Shown piece after piece: positions 1 to 8,489 of a stretch of 55,644 bases of DNA (position 1 is the stretch's first letter; each line of letters starts with the position of its first letter). The notes under the pieces are model-generated. The model was given only the letters and a program-made list of their open reading frames with translations, made no database searches and was not told the DNA's origin. Source of the DNA: Moraxellaceae bacterium (lineage in GTDB: Bacteria > Pseudomonadota > Gammaproteobacteria > Burkholderiales > Rhodocyclaceae). Position numbers and translations under genes: made by a program. The stretch spans positions 1 through 55,644 of the forward strand of contig JAVHYF010000030.1 of the NCBI GenBank assembly GCA_031119205.1. Reading direction: 5' to 3'.

Positions 1-2092
1 TCGACAGCGGGGTGTCGAGCAGGACATCGGTGAAGCCGATGATGGCGTTCATCGGTGTGCGGATCTCGTGGCTCATGTTGGCCAGGAAGGCTGCGCGGGC
101 GGAGGCCGCCTGTTCGGCGCGTTCCTTGGCTTCGCGCAGTTCCAGTTCCATCTGCTTGCGCGCGGTGATGTCGGTGGCGTACTTGGTGATCTTGCGCAGC
201 TTGCCGTCGGCGCCGTACACCGGGTTGTAGGTGGCCTGTATCCAGAAGTGCTGGCCGTCCTTGCCGACCCGACGGTACTCGCCGCCGTCGAACTGGCCTT
301 GTGCAAGGCGCTCCCAGAACGCTGCGTAGGCGGTGCTGCTCACGTAGTCGGGATCGCACAGCAGGGCGTGCGGCTGGCCGACCAGCTCTTCCAACTGGTA
401 GCCGCTGAGGGCCTGGAAGTTGTCGTTGGCTGCGAGCACCGTGCCGGCAAGGTCGAACTCGACCACCGCCAGGGCCCGACCGAGGGCGTGCACCGTGCCT
501 TCGTACTCGGCTGCACGCAGCCGCGTTTCGGTGATGTCGACCAGGACGCCGTCGACCCACTGCGGGGTGCCGTCGTCGTCGCACTGGGCGGTGCCGGTTT
601 CCCAGATCCAGTGCTCGCGGCCGTCGCGGTCGCGCAGGCGGTAGGTCACCTCGTAATTGCGCTTCTGCTCGATGGCCGCCACCACCGCGTTGGCGGTGGG
701 GTCGCGGTCATCCAGGTGGATGAGGTCGTTCCAGGCCACGCGGCGACTGATGAAGTCGTCCGGCGACCAGCCGGTGAGCGCGGCCACGGCGTCGCTGATG
801 AACAGCATGCTCCAGTCGTGGTCGAGCAGGCAGCGGAAAGTCACGCCGGGAGTGTTGCGGATCAGGGTGCGCAGTTGCTGTTCGCTGGCGCGCAGCGACT
901 GTTCCATGCCGTGACGTTCGCTGATGTCGGTCACCGCTGCGACGAACAGCGGCTGGTCGGCGAGGGTGGTGCGGCTCATGGCGAGGCGGATCGGCACCAG
1001 TACGCCATCGCGGCGCACGGCGGTGACGTCGCGCCCGATGCAGAAGCTGTCGGCACTGGCCCCGGCCAGGCTGGCCTTGCGCTGTTCGGCGTACACCGCC
1101 GCCTCGTCCGGCAACAGCAACATGGCGGCAGGCTGGCCGATGATCTCCCTGGCATGCCAGCCGAAGATGCGTTCGGCGGCCGGATTCACGTTGCAGATGC
1201 GGCCCTGGGGGTCGATGGTCACGATGCCGTCGGCCACCGTGTCGAACACGGCACGCAGCTGCGATTCCTTGGACTGCATCTGGCGGTACAGCTCGCGGAA
1301 GCGCAGCAGGTTGTTGACCGTCAGCACCAGCACGGTCAGGGCGACCACCACCAGCGCGACCGCAACCGCGAGGAAACCGGTGTTCAGTGCAGAGGTCGCT
1401 TGCGGCGTGGCGATGCCGACGAAGCGTGCGGCCGCCATGCCGGTGTAGTGCATGGCGCTGATGGCCAGGCCCATGATGAAACCGCTGGGCAGCAGCGACC
1501 AGGCCGGGCTCAGGCGACGCGACAGCCAGCCGCGTCCGCCATTGCCGAAGCGCACGCCCAGCGCGATCACGCTCAGCACCACGGCGACGAAGATGGACAA
1601 TGCGAAACCGACCGGGTCGTAGCGCAGCTCGGGCAGCATGTCCATGGCAGCCATGCCGCTGTAGTGCATGGCGCCGATGCCGGCGCCCACCAGCACACCG
1701 CCACTGATCAACTGCCACAGGGTGATCTGCCGACGGGCCAGCAAGGTCAGCGCGACACCGGAGGCGGCCAGGCCGGGCAGCAGAGACAGCAGGGTCAGCC
1801 CCGGCGAATAGGTAACCGGCGTGCACAGGTCGAAGGCCAGCATGCCGATGAAATGCATGGCCCAGATGCCACCGCCGAGCGCGACGCTGCCGGTGGCGAC
1901 GGCGACATTGCGGTGGAGCGGGGTGTCGCTGCGGCGGGCCATGGCCGCCATCTGAAGGGCCATGGTGGCGGCGAAAACCGCGATGCCTATCGACAGCAGG
2001 ACCAGCCAGGGGTCGTGACTGCCGTAGACGAGCGGGCTGCTGTCATCGAGCTGAAAGAACGGGCTGGAGGCGTTTGAACCGGAGCTGGGCAT
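1..2092 (-). CDS. MHYT-domain, multi-PAS sensor histidine kinase (3' part outside window)
   Basis: The reading frame is open from an ATG at 2092 to the window edge, so only the first 697 residues are visible. The N-terminus is a membrane MHYT sensor with three M-H-x-x-G-M units near residues 79, 142 and 213, between hydrophobic helices. MHYT units are proposed to bind copper and sense a diatomic gas. At least three PAS domains follow (roughly 290-400, 410-520, 540-650), each with a GW- or GY-type segment. The histidine kinase H-box [11 protein letters not shown] is at the edge, with the phospho-accepting His at about residue 675. The ATPase domain, and any receiver domain, lie outside. The AT-rich upstream stretch (2110-2200) contains GTCAA/TTGAC inverted arms and could hold the promoter. 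A signalling role is certain by family; the stimulus is unknown. Confidence 0.9.
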   Translation of the reverse strand, partial: MPSSGSNASSPFFQLDDSSPLVYGSHDPWLVLLSIGIAVFAATMALQMAAMARRSDTPLHRNVAVATGSVALGGGIWAMHFIGMLAFDLCTPVTYSPGLTLLSLLPGLAASGVALTLLARRQITLWQLISGGVLVGAGIGAMHYSGMAAMDMLPELRYDPVGFALSIFVAVVLSVIALGVRFGNGGRGWLSRRLSPAWSLLPSGFIMGLAISAMHYTGMAAARFVGIATPQATSALNTGFLAVAVALVVVALTVLVLTVNNLLRFRELYRQMQSKESQLRAVFDTVADGIVTIDPQGRICNVNPAAERIFGWHAREIIGQPAAMLLLPDEAAVYAEQRKASLAGASADSFCIGRDVTAVRRDGVLVPIRLAMSRTTLADQPLFVAAVTDISERHGMEQSLRASEQQLRTLIRNTPGVTFRCLLDHDWSMLFISDAVAALTGWSPDDFISRRVAWNDLIHLDDRDPTANAVVAAIEQKRNYEVTYRLRDRDGREHWIWETGTAQCDDDGTPQWVDGVLVDITETRLRAAEYEGTVHALGRALAVVEFDLAGTVLAANDNFQALSGYQLEELVGQPHALLCDPDYVSSTAYAAFWERLAQGQFDGGEYRRVGKDGQHFWIQATYNPVYGADGKLRKITKYATDITARKQMELELREAKERAEQAASARAAFLANMSHEIRTPMNAIIGFTDVLLDTPLS

Positions 2093-2267
2093 GGCGTTGG
2101 CCAGCCTTCGGGCTGGTCCATTGATTCGCGATGCCTCTACTATCGACCAATAATTTCCTCAAAAGTAATAAAAACGTCAAAATCAACAAAAATTGACGGT
2201 GGTAAGGAGTGTCGGCGGCGTGGCCTTCGCACCGGAAATGGCAACGGGAAAAGGAAGCAGGAAACAG

Positions 2268-2291
2268 AAAGGCCGCCCGCAGGCGGCCTTT
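2268..2291 (-). terminator. Rho-independent terminator of the pectate lyase gene
   Basis: A perfect 10-bp stem (AAAGGCCGCC with GGCGGCCTTT) closes a 4-base loop that reads UGCG on the minus strand, a UNCG-class tetraloop with a C-G closing pair. A T-rich run follows on the minus strand. It lies 26 bases after the stop codon of the pectate lyase gene. Confidence 0.85.
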
Positions 2292-2316
2292 TCACGGAAC
2301 GCGAGGCGGTCCGTTC

Positions 2317-3858
2317 TTACTTCAGCACGCTCTTGCCCGGCGCCCACTTGGCGACCCAGGCCGGGTAGTCCTTGGCCAGCAGGTCGCGCGGGCTGTCGGC
2401 ATACCAGTTGTACTTCACGCGGCGCTCGTAGCTCACATCCGCGTAGTTGTCGCGCTTGATGCCGTCGCGCGCGGTGAACAGCGGCTTGCCGGTCTGCAGG
2501 TCGTAGAAGCGCGCCCACAGCGGCGGAGCCTTCGGGTCGGCGACGACGCGGCGGTCGAAACCGAACTCCAGGGTACGGTCGTCCTTACGCTCCAGCTTGA
2601 TGCCGGTGAGCTTGGCGTCGTCGAACCAGTCGATGGCGCTCTGCACGGCCGCGATGATCTCCGGCGTCGGCTTGTCGATGCTCATCAGGAAGCGGGTGAT
2701 GTTCACGCTCTCGTTGCCGCTGATGGAGGCCAGTTCGAAGGCGCGGCCGGTCACCGGCTGCAGGGTCTTCTCGTCGTACTGGGCGCACCAGCCGGTCTTC
2801 TTGCCGTTCACCACCAGCTGGGTCTTGAGGATCAGGGCGATGCCGCGCTCATAGGCGCCACGGGCCAGGCCGGCACGCGGCACGTCGACGAACTGGAACT
2901 CCGGCGAGCGGCTGGCCACGTCGCGCAGCATCTCCAGCACGTTGGCGATGGCATCGTCATTGAAGGTGATGCGGGCCTTGTAGCCCTGCGGTTCCGGCCA
3001 GAACTGCTGCCAGCCGCCGTTGGCCTGCTGGGCACGCAGCACGTAGTCGAGGCCACGCAGGTAGCCGTCGGCGTACTTCTGGTCCTTGGTGGCGTTGTAG
3101 ACCTTCGCCAGCGCTGCCATCTGCTTCATGGTGGAGTCGTTGTCGATGGTCGACTTGTTGCGGAAGCCGGTCATCGCCGCCTTGTTCACTGGCACCAGCA
3201 GGTTCACGTCGCGATCCACCTTGGGCCAGCCGCCGTCGGCGTTCTGGTAGCCGAGGATCACGTCGCCCAGCTTGATGCCGTCGGCGCTGCCGTAGAACTC
3301 GGGCTTCTGAGTGGTGAGGGTGCCTTCCGTCACCGGGCCGCCGCGGGCGAAGTCTTCCAGCTTCTGGCTGGGCGGCAGGATGAAGGCACCGGACAGGCGC
3401 TGGCGGGTGTCGTCCCACTTCACGAAGGCGCCCAGCTTTTCCCACACGTTGGCGACCGGCACCCACACGCTGCCGGCCTTCAGCTCCGGTGCGAGGTCCA
3501 GCTTGAACGGCAGGCCATCGGCGGTGGCATCGACGCTGCCTATGGTGACCTGCACGTTGTGGCCGCCCAAGCTGTAGGTGGCGGTGCTGCCGTTCAGGCT
3601 GTACTCACCCCCGAGGAAGGGAATGATGTCGCCCAGCGGGGCAAACACCTTCTTGCCCGGACGCAGCTCGGGCTGGGTGTACAGGCCTTCTTCCAGCTCC
3701 TGGTAGGCGCCGTCCACCGAGAAGTTCGGCTCGCCCTGGATCAGGGCCACGGTCTTGAGGGTGTTGCCGTTGGTGTTGTGAAGGCCGGGGGTGGCACAAC
3801 CAAAGGCGGCCAGGCTGGCGATGGCGATTGCCACCGTCATCTTGATACGGGATGCCAT
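2317..3858 (-). CDS. Pectate lyase, PelA/Pel-15E (PL10-type) family, predicted lipoprotein
   Basis: Predicted 513-residue secreted enzyme that cleaves polygalacturonate by beta-elimination. The start at 3858 is preferred over an upstream ATG at 3933 because GGAG precedes it and it begins a signal peptide (MASRIKMTVAIAIASLAAFGC). The Cys fits a somewhat loose lipobox. Residues about 50-160 (PLGDIIPFLGG, VWVPVANVWEKLG) resemble the copper amine oxidase N-terminal-like stalk domain. The rest is the PL10 alpha/alpha toroid, with QNADGGWPK, STIDNDST, ANGGWQQFWP, ITFNDDAI, GWCAQYD, ISGNESV and LWARFYDL segments typical of the family. It is the most downstream member of a minus-strand polysaccharide group with a CTLD PEP-CTERM protein and a CBM2 lyase. 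A TAGGG-N5-CCC element lies 93 bases upstream of the start. Confidence 0.9.
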   Translation of the reverse strand: MASRIKMTVAIAIASLAAFGCATPGLHNTNGNTLKTVALIQGEPNFSVDGAYQELEEGLYTQPELRPGKKVFAPLGDIIPFLGGEYSLNGSTATYSLGGHNVQVTIGSVDATADGLPFKLDLAPELKAGSVWVPVANVWEKLGAFVKWDDTRQRLSGAFILPPSQKLEDFARGGPVTEGTLTTQKPEFYGSADGIKLGDVILGYQNADGGWPKVDRDVNLLVPVNKAAMTGFRNKSTIDNDSTMKQMAALAKVYNATKDQKYADGYLRGLDYVLRAQQANGGWQQFWPEPQGYKARITFNDDAIANVLEMLRDVASRSPEFQFVDVPRAGLARGAYERGIALILKTQLVVNGKKTGWCAQYDEKTLQPVTGRAFELASISGNESVNITRFLMSIDKPTPEIIAAVQSAIDWFDDAKLTGIKLERKDDRTLEFGFDRRVVADPKAPPLWARFYDLQTGKPLFTARDGIKRDNYADVSYERRVKYNWYADSPRDLLAKDYPAWVAKWAPGKSVLK

Positions 3859-3950
3859 ACAGGAACTCCAGGGTGGTGGTACAGGTTTGATACGCGATGG
3901 TGCAAAAGCAATATCGGCCCCGGAGCCTAACAACTTAGTTTGTCATTTTG

Positions 3951-3967
3951 TAGGGGTTTTCCCGTAT
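3951..3967. promoter_or_regulatory. Shared TAGGG-N5-CCC motif upstream of the pectate lyase
   Basis: The stretch TAGGGGTTTTCCCGTAT has near-inverted TAGGG / CCCGTA halves. It sits 93 bases before the lyase start codon. Almost the same sequence (TAGGGGTTTGCCCTAGA) lies 85 bases before the other polysaccharide lyase at 6781. The symmetry suggests a dimeric activator site; the factor is unknown. Confidence 0.45.
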
Positions 3968-4038
3968 TCGGCATATTTAACCTGTCCGGCGGAGGTTTGG
4001 CCCCGCCGCCGGAAGCAGGTATCGGCAGTCGGGCTGGC

Positions 4039-4647
4039 CTATCGGCGGCGACGGCCGAAGCCCAGTGCCAGGGCGGCCAGACCGCCCAGCGCCAGGGTGC
4101 CGGGAACCGGGACGGGGCTGTACTCGACCACGTAGCCCAGCACCGGGAAGCTGGCGTCCACGTCGTTCCAGCCATTGCCGCCGGCCCAGTTGATGGCCAG
4201 ATAGTCCTCGGCGCTTCCCGCGTTGTTCGGCTCACCCGGGTTCCAGAACGTATAGGCGCCGGGCGTTGCGCCGGGGCCGCTGAATACCTGGCCGGCTTCC
4301 GGACCATCGGTCCAGGCCCACTGGCCTTCGCTGGCGGCGTCGGATGCGCCGGCCCAGACGGTAGGGTTCTGCCAGTTCAGCAGGCTGCCCAGCACGAAGC
4401 TGAATTCCTTCACGCTGCCGATGGTCAGCAGGTGGCCCTGGTTGCCGGCGTGGCTGCGACTGGCGGCATCGCTGCGTGCCTCATGCCAGCTCAGGCTGGC
4501 GTCCGGGGCGAAGGCGACGTACTCGTACCAGTGACCGTTGCCGCCATTCGCGAGCTGCCACTGGATGGGTGCGGCAATGCCGTGGGCGCTCGCCAGGCTG
4601 GCGGCAATCGCAATGAGTGAAGCGAGGGGCTTGAAGCGTGTGCGCAT
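4039..4647 (-). CDS. C-type-lectin-like PEP-CTERM sorted exoprotein
   Basis: Predicted 202-residue exported protein. The start at 4647 follows AAGGAGA with good spacing and opens a Sec signal peptide (cleavage after HGIAA). Residues 30-180 form a C-type lectin-like domain with NPGEPNN (an EPN-type calcium/sugar motif), EDYLAINW and GWNDVD. No cysteine is visible anywhere, so the usual CTLD disulfides are absent. The C-terminus (VPVPGTLALGGLAALALGF plus RRRR) is a PEP-CTERM sorting tail: proline motif, hydrophobic helix, arginine cluster. Such tails are processed by exosortase in bacteria that make an exopolysaccharide matrix. A 13-base palindrome (GCGGTG-A-CACCGC, 4675-4687) lies in the leader. 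Its ligand is unknown, but the flanking lyases suggest polysaccharide. Confidence 0.85.
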   Translation of the reverse strand: MRTRFKPLASLIAIAASLASAHGIAAPIQWQLANGGNGHWYEYVAFAPDASLSWHEARSDAASRSHAGNQGHLLTIGSVKEFSFVLGSLLNWQNPTVWAGASDAASEGQWAWTDGPEAGQVFSGPGATPGAYTFWNPGEPNNAGSAEDYLAINWAGGNGWNDVDASFPVLGYVVEYSPVPVPGTLALGGLAALALGFGRRRR

Positions 4648-4780
4648 GAATCTCTCCTTGGGGGTGATGTGATGGCGGTGACACCGCGATGACGTCAGCC
4701 TGAGGGAGAGGCGTATCAATCCGACTTCGTGCGGCAGCGGGTTTGTTTCATTGGTTGCTGCCTGATCGGCGACGCCGGAG

Positions 4781-4811
4781 AAGAGCGGCAAAGAACAAGA
4801 GCGGCAAAGAA
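4781..4811. repeat. Tandem 15-bp repeat
   Basis: AAGAGCGGCAAAGAA occurs twice in a row (4781-4795 and 4797-4811), separated by one base, between the CTLD gene and the lyase terminator. No function is visible. Confidence 0.7.
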
Positions 4812-4836
4812 AAAGGGGAGCGCTTTCGCGCTCCCC
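4810..4836 (-). terminator. Rho-independent terminator of the CBM2 polysaccharide lyase
   Basis: A 9-bp stem (GGGGAGCGC with GCGCTCCCC, 4815-4836) has a GAAA loop on the minus strand, followed there by TTTTTCTTT. It lies about 90 bases beyond the lyase stop codon and separates that gene from the CTLD gene. Confidence 0.85.
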
Positions 4837-4923
4837 GGCAGGCACTGCATGCGACAGGCAAGCTGCCGCTGTTCTGGTTGCTTGTGCGTCGTGGGTCAAT
4901 CAGCGGGTTGGTCAGCGCATTGG

Positions 4924-6696
4924 TCAGTAACCGATCTGGCCCGGCCCCCTGTAGCCCTGCGTCACGATGATGTTGTCGAAACGCGCGGCGGAAGCCGTCT
5001 GCGGCTGCCAGCTGTAGTTCGGCAGGGCGGTCGTCAGACGTTGCGAAGCGCACAGCTCGTCGTAGCGGGCCTGGGTCAGCTGGCTCGGCACGCTGGGCTT
5101 GGTGGCGTTCAGGCAGGTGAGGCGCTTGGTCTCGTTGCCGCCGTAGAAGGTACTGAAGAAGACGCCGTTGACCCAGGTGTCCTGGCTGTCCGGCACCGTG
5201 CCGCTGCAGGGGCCGTCGCACTCGTCGCGCATCGCCACGCCGCTGAACACCAGGGTGCGGGTCACGCTGCGACTGGCGTTGGCCACCCACAGTGTGATCT
5301 CGCCGTTGCCACCGGTGGGGTTGCCACTGGCGTCACGGGTCACCGAGTTGTTGGTGTTGATCTTCGTCGAGATGCGGAAGGTGTACCACTGGCCGGCCTG
5401 CAGGCGGAACTTGCCGTCGTTGGGCACGGTGCCCGGCACTTCGTTGGGTTCGTTGTCGGCACCGTCGATCACCTTGCGGATCCCGCAGCTGCCGGACGGG
5501 CGGGTCTGGTCGTAGGAATACAGCTCCAGGCGACCGTTGGCACGCCACATCAGACGGATGCTCCAGTTCTTGGGCGAGCGCTTGTCGCTACCGTCCTCCG
5601 TGCAGCCGCTGTCGAAGTCCATCGACGCCAGGCCGGGCAGCTTGCCGCCCTTGGCGAAGTCGAAGCCGGGCTCGAAGTAGATGTCATAGCTCAGCGTGTA
5701 CTCCTTGGCCGGCACCACGGTGTCGTTGTAGCGACCACTGTCATCGGTCTTGCCGCTGATGTTGATGTTGCGCTGGGTCACATCGGTGCCGGTGTTGGTG
5801 TGCGTGGAATCCGCCGCCACCCAGCTGACGTTGCCATTGACATACTCGAACACCGGGTCGGAGGCCGGGTGCTTGAGGATGCCGGACGGATGGCGGTACA
5901 CGATGCGCAGGCACTTGGAACCATCCGCGCCGCAACCGCTGGTGATCTGCGCGTTGGAGGGGTAGGCCTTGATTTTGGCGGTGTCGATGTTGTAGTTCCA
6001 CAGCCCGTTGGCCAGCGAGTTGAAGGTCTGGCGATAAGCCATGACGCCGCCACCGCCGGAAGACGAACTGCTGCTGGTACCGCCGGAGCTGCTCGACGAC
6101 GAACTGGAGGAGCTGGAGGAAGAGGAGCTGCTGGAGCTGCTGCTCGACGAGCTGGAGGTCGATGAACTGGACGACGAGCTGGACGACGACGAGCTTGATG
6201 AAGAACTCGACGATGACGAACTGCTGGAGGAGCTCGACGAAGAGGAGCTGGAGCTGGAAGAGGAAGAAGACGAGCTGCTGGAACCACCGCCCACCGGCAC
6301 GCCGTTCACCTGGAACGAGCAGGCCTGACCATTGATGCTGCAGTTGGCCAGGTTGGCGGCGTTGAACACGCCGTTGGCGGTGAAGCCGAAGCTCACCGTG
6401 CCATTGACCGGAATGTTGCCGTTGAAGCTGGCGTTGGTGAAGGTGAAGGGATCGCTACCGGTCCTGGTCGCGCTGTAGATGCTCTTGATGCTGTTGCCGA
6501 GCTTGAACGACAGGCCCCAGCTGGTGATGGCGGTGCTGTTGGTGTTCTTGATCTCGACGTCGGTCGTGTAGCCGTCGGCCCAGGTGCTCTTCATCTTGAA
6601 GTTCACCGTGACCGCCGCGTGGGCGCTGCCCAGTGCGCAGCCAGCGGTCAACAGGGCGCCCAGCAGCAGGCGCCGGGGCGCATGCAGTGTGTTCAT
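4924..6696 (-). CDS. Secreted CBM2 - polyserine linker - polysaccharide lyase (PL14/PL20-like)
   Basis: Predicted 590-residue exported enzyme. The start at 6696 is chosen over 6711 because GGAGG lies 8 bases before it and it begins a signal peptide ending near GSAHAA. Residues about 28-125 are a CBM2-type carbohydrate-binding module (NFKMKSTWADGYTTDVEI, SWGLSFKL, GFTANGV). A very long serine-rich linker of about 80 residues follows. Its serines use mixed AGN and TCN codons, so it is not a simple slippage repeat. The C-terminal 350 residues have FEPGFDFAKGGKLPGL, SIRLMWRANGRLELYSYDQ, GQWYTFRI and a WVNGVFFSTFYGG beta-sandwich pattern, as in PL14/PL20 alginate or glucuronan lyases. The exact substrate cannot be read from sequence. 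The architecture recalls Cellvibrio plant-wall enzymes. Confidence 0.8.
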   Translation of the reverse strand: MNTLHAPRRLLLGALLTAGCALGSAHAAVTVNFKMKSTWADGYTTDVEIKNTNSTAITSWGLSFKLGNSIKSIYSATRTGSDPFTFTNASFNGNIPVNGTVSFGFTANGVFNAANLANCSINGQACSFQVNGVPVGGGSSSSSSSSSSSSSSSSSSSSSSSSSSSSSSSSSSSSSSSSSTSSSSSSSSSSSSSSSSSSSSSSSSGGTSSSSSSGGGGVMAYRQTFNSLANGLWNYNIDTAKIKAYPSNAQITSGCGADGSKCLRIVYRHPSGILKHPASDPVFEYVNGNVSWVAADSTHTNTGTDVTQRNINISGKTDDSGRYNDTVVPAKEYTLSYDIYFEPGFDFAKGGKLPGLASMDFDSGCTEDGSDKRSPKNWSIRLMWRANGRLELYSYDQTRPSGSCGIRKVIDGADNEPNEVPGTVPNDGKFRLQAGQWYTFRISTKINTNNSVTRDASGNPTGGNGEITLWVANASRSVTRTLVFSGVAMRDECDGPCSGTVPDSQDTWVNGVFFSTFYGGNETKRLTCLNATKPSVPSQLTQARYDELCASQRLTTALPNYSWQPQTASAARFDNIIVTQGYRGPGQIGY

Positions 6697-6780
6697 CTTG
6701 TCTACCTCCATTGGTTTCGTGGGCGGCCAACTCTGCCCGACCGCAGGTAGACGTTAAACGGTTAACTTTTTCTATCGTTA

Positions 6781-6797
6781 TAGGGGTTTGCCCTAGA
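6781..6797. promoter_or_regulatory. Shared TAGGG-N5-CCCTA motif upstream of the CBM2 lyase
   Basis: TAGGGGTTTGCCCTAGA contains a perfect inverted repeat TAGGG-GTTTG-CCCTA, 85 bases before the start codon. It matches the element at 3951 in 12 of the first 13 bases. A second small palindrome, GTTAA-N4-TTAAC (6753-6766), lies between it and the gene. Confidence 0.45.
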
Positions 6798-6891
6798 GGT
6801 GAGCCAAGGATTTAACGGGGTCCGGCCGGAAATTAAGCGTTTTATCTGAATGGGATGCGGGCTGCTTGCCCGCATCCAGACCGACGCCGCC

Positions 6892-7494
6892 TCAGCGGGT
6901 GCCCTGCAGGGCGCTGGCCAGTTCGCGCGACAGCGTTGCGACGGCGCGGGTCTGCGCAGCCACCGCCGCATCGCTGCCGATGCCCTGGGCCGGCTCCACG
7001 ATGCGGCTCTGGCGACGTTGCGGCAGCAGCGCACGGCCCTCGGCATCGACGATCTGCCAGCGGGCCTCCAGCGTGGCGGTGCCGGTAGCGTCGCTGTCGA
7101 AGCGCAACACTTCCATGCGCACCTGGCGTGCCGGGCGCTCCTGCAACGGCCAGGGGAAGCCGATGACCTGCGGGTTGCCGGTCAGGCGCACCAGGTTCTC
7201 GCGCAGGACACGGTTGAAGCTGGCTTCCAGCGGTTCGGCCCAGCGTTCGTCCTCGCGCAGGTCCAGTCCCACGTCGCCGCGTCGGACGACCCGCTGGCTG
7301 CGGTCCAGGTACTCCGGCCACAGCACTGGCCCGACGCCGATGCTCAGCGCCAAGGCCTGTTCGGGTGCCGTGAAGCTTTGCGGCATGAGCTGGTAGTAGC
7401 GTGCCGGCGGCGTGGTGCCGCAGGCGGCGAGCAGCAGCACCAGCGCGCAGGGCAGGGCTGCGTGCAACAGCGGGAGGCGGGAGGGCGCGCTCAT
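6892..7494 (-). CDS. PqiC/YmbA-type ABC auxiliary lipoprotein
   Basis: Predicted 200-residue outer-membrane lipoprotein of the DUF330/PqiC family. The signal peptide ends in LLLAAC with the lipidated Cys at 25. It is followed by the family opening PARYYQLMP and a beta-rich domain with IGVGPVLWPEYLDR, and LEASFNRVLRENL. Such proteins accompany MCE transporters and are thought to form the outer-membrane end of a lipid-transport bridge. Its ATG overlaps the stop of the MCE gene by 4 bases (ATGA), so the two are probably translationally coupled. It is the last gene of the four-gene operon. Confidence 0.88.
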   Translation of the reverse strand: MSAPSRLPLLHAALPCALVLLLAACGTTPPARYYQLMPQSFTAPEQALALSIGVGPVLWPEYLDRSQRVVRRGDVGLDLREDERWAEPLEASFNRVLRENLVRLTGNPQVIGFPWPLQERPARQVRMEVLRFDSDATGTATLEARWQIVDAEGRALLPQRRQSRIVEPAQGIGSDAAVAAQTRAVATLSRELASALQGTR

Positions 7495-8489
7495 GGCTTG
7501 CGACCTTTCAGCAGGGATTCGGGGTGGCGTTCGATGGAGTCGGCCAGATCACGCAGGGCATGTGCGGCGGTGCTCATGTCTTTCATGGCGCGGTTGAACT
7601 GCACGATCGACGGCGACTCCTCGTTGGTGAGCGACTGCAGGGATGCGGCCGTCTTGCCCAGCTCGTCCGAGGTGCGGATGAGGCTGGCCTGCAACGGCGA
7701 GTCGGGGTCGGCCAGCTTGCCGAACTTGTCCGATGCCGCCTCGAAGCGCGCCATCGCCTTCTCGGTGGAGGCCATCGCTTCCGAGGTGTCGGCCAGGGCG
7801 CGGCGCAGGTCGCTGACCGCCGGATCGATGGCCTTGTCCAGTTTGGCGCTGATGCTCTGGATGTTCTGCAGGGCAAGGTTGATGTTGGCGAGGCTCTGCT
7901 TCAGTTCCGGTGACTCCACCAGTCCCCGTGTGCTGGCCGCGATGGTCGACAGGTCGTTGGCGATGCTCGCCACGTCGATCTGTTCCAGCTTGGAGGCAAG
8001 CTCCTGCACCGGCGAGGGAATGGTCGGGATCTCGCGGTTGTCGGGCGGCGTGCTGCGGAACACCGCGGCCTTGTCCGGATGGAAGTCCAGTTCCACGTAG
8101 AGCTGGCCGGTCAGGAAGCTCTGCGTCGACAGCCGTGCCCGCAGTCCGCGTGCAACCAGTTCGCTGGAGTCGGGCAGGGAACCACGCATGCCACTGCCAT
8201 TCTCGGCGGCCCCCTCCGGATCGGTCTCGATGGTGACCGGGATGAGGAAGCTGCGGTTCTTCTCGTCGAAGCGCAGGTTGATGCTCTTCACGCTGCCGAT
8301 CCGCACCCCGCGGAACACCACCGGTGCGCCGACCTGCAGGCCGTACACCGAACCTTCGAAGAACATCACGAAGCGGTCGCGCTGCTGCAGGAGGCTGCCA
8401 CCAGCGAACAGGAACATGCCGCCGAGTACCAGCAGCAAGGCGCCGATGAGGAAGGCGCCGATGACGGTCGGGTTGGCTTTGCGGCTCAT
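7491..8489 (-). CDS. mlaD: MCE (MlaD-family) lipid-transport substrate-binding protein
   Basis: Predicted 332-residue inner-membrane-anchored periplasmic protein. One N-terminal transmembrane helix (about residues 9-30, VIGAFLIGALLLVLGGMFLF) is followed by the MCE domain (about 38-120: GLQVGAPVVFRGVRIGSV, FLTGQLYVELDF). A long predicted coiled-coil tail with many small residues follows. It is longer than E. coli MlaD (about 183 aa) and closer to single-MCE proteins with extended helical tunnels. The first base of its ATG is the last base of the ATPase stop (TGATG). It is predicted to shuttle phospholipid or another hydrophobic molecule between membranes with the MlaF and MlaE homologues. The symbol is used for the family, not a proven orthologue. 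Confidence 0.88.
   Translation of the reverse strand: MSRKANPTVIGAFLIGALLLVLGGMFLFAGGSLLQQRDRFVMFFEGSVYGLQVGAPVVFRGVRIGSVKSINLRFDEKNRSFLIPVTIETDPEGAAENGSGMRGSLPDSSELVARGLRARLSTQSFLTGQLYVELDFHPDKAAVFRSTPPDNREIPTIPSPVQELASKLEQIDVASIANDLSTIAASTRGLVESPELKQSLANINLALQNIQSISAKLDKAIDPAVSDLRRALADTSEAMASTEKAMARFEAASDKFGKLADPDSPLQASLIRTSDELGKTAASLQSLTNEESPSIVQFNRAMKDMSTAAHALRDLADSIERHPESLLKGRKP

Noticed and set aside
68..2077. 669-codon plus-strand open frame
   Set aside because: Antisense to the MHYT/PAS kinase, whose conserved motifs are unmistakable; the plus frame gives Gly/Ala/His/Arg-rich sequence without domains.
6041..6328. Acidic Glu/Asp/Leu-rich plus-strand frame
   Set aside because: It is the complement of the polyserine linker, so its repeats are forced by the sense codons.
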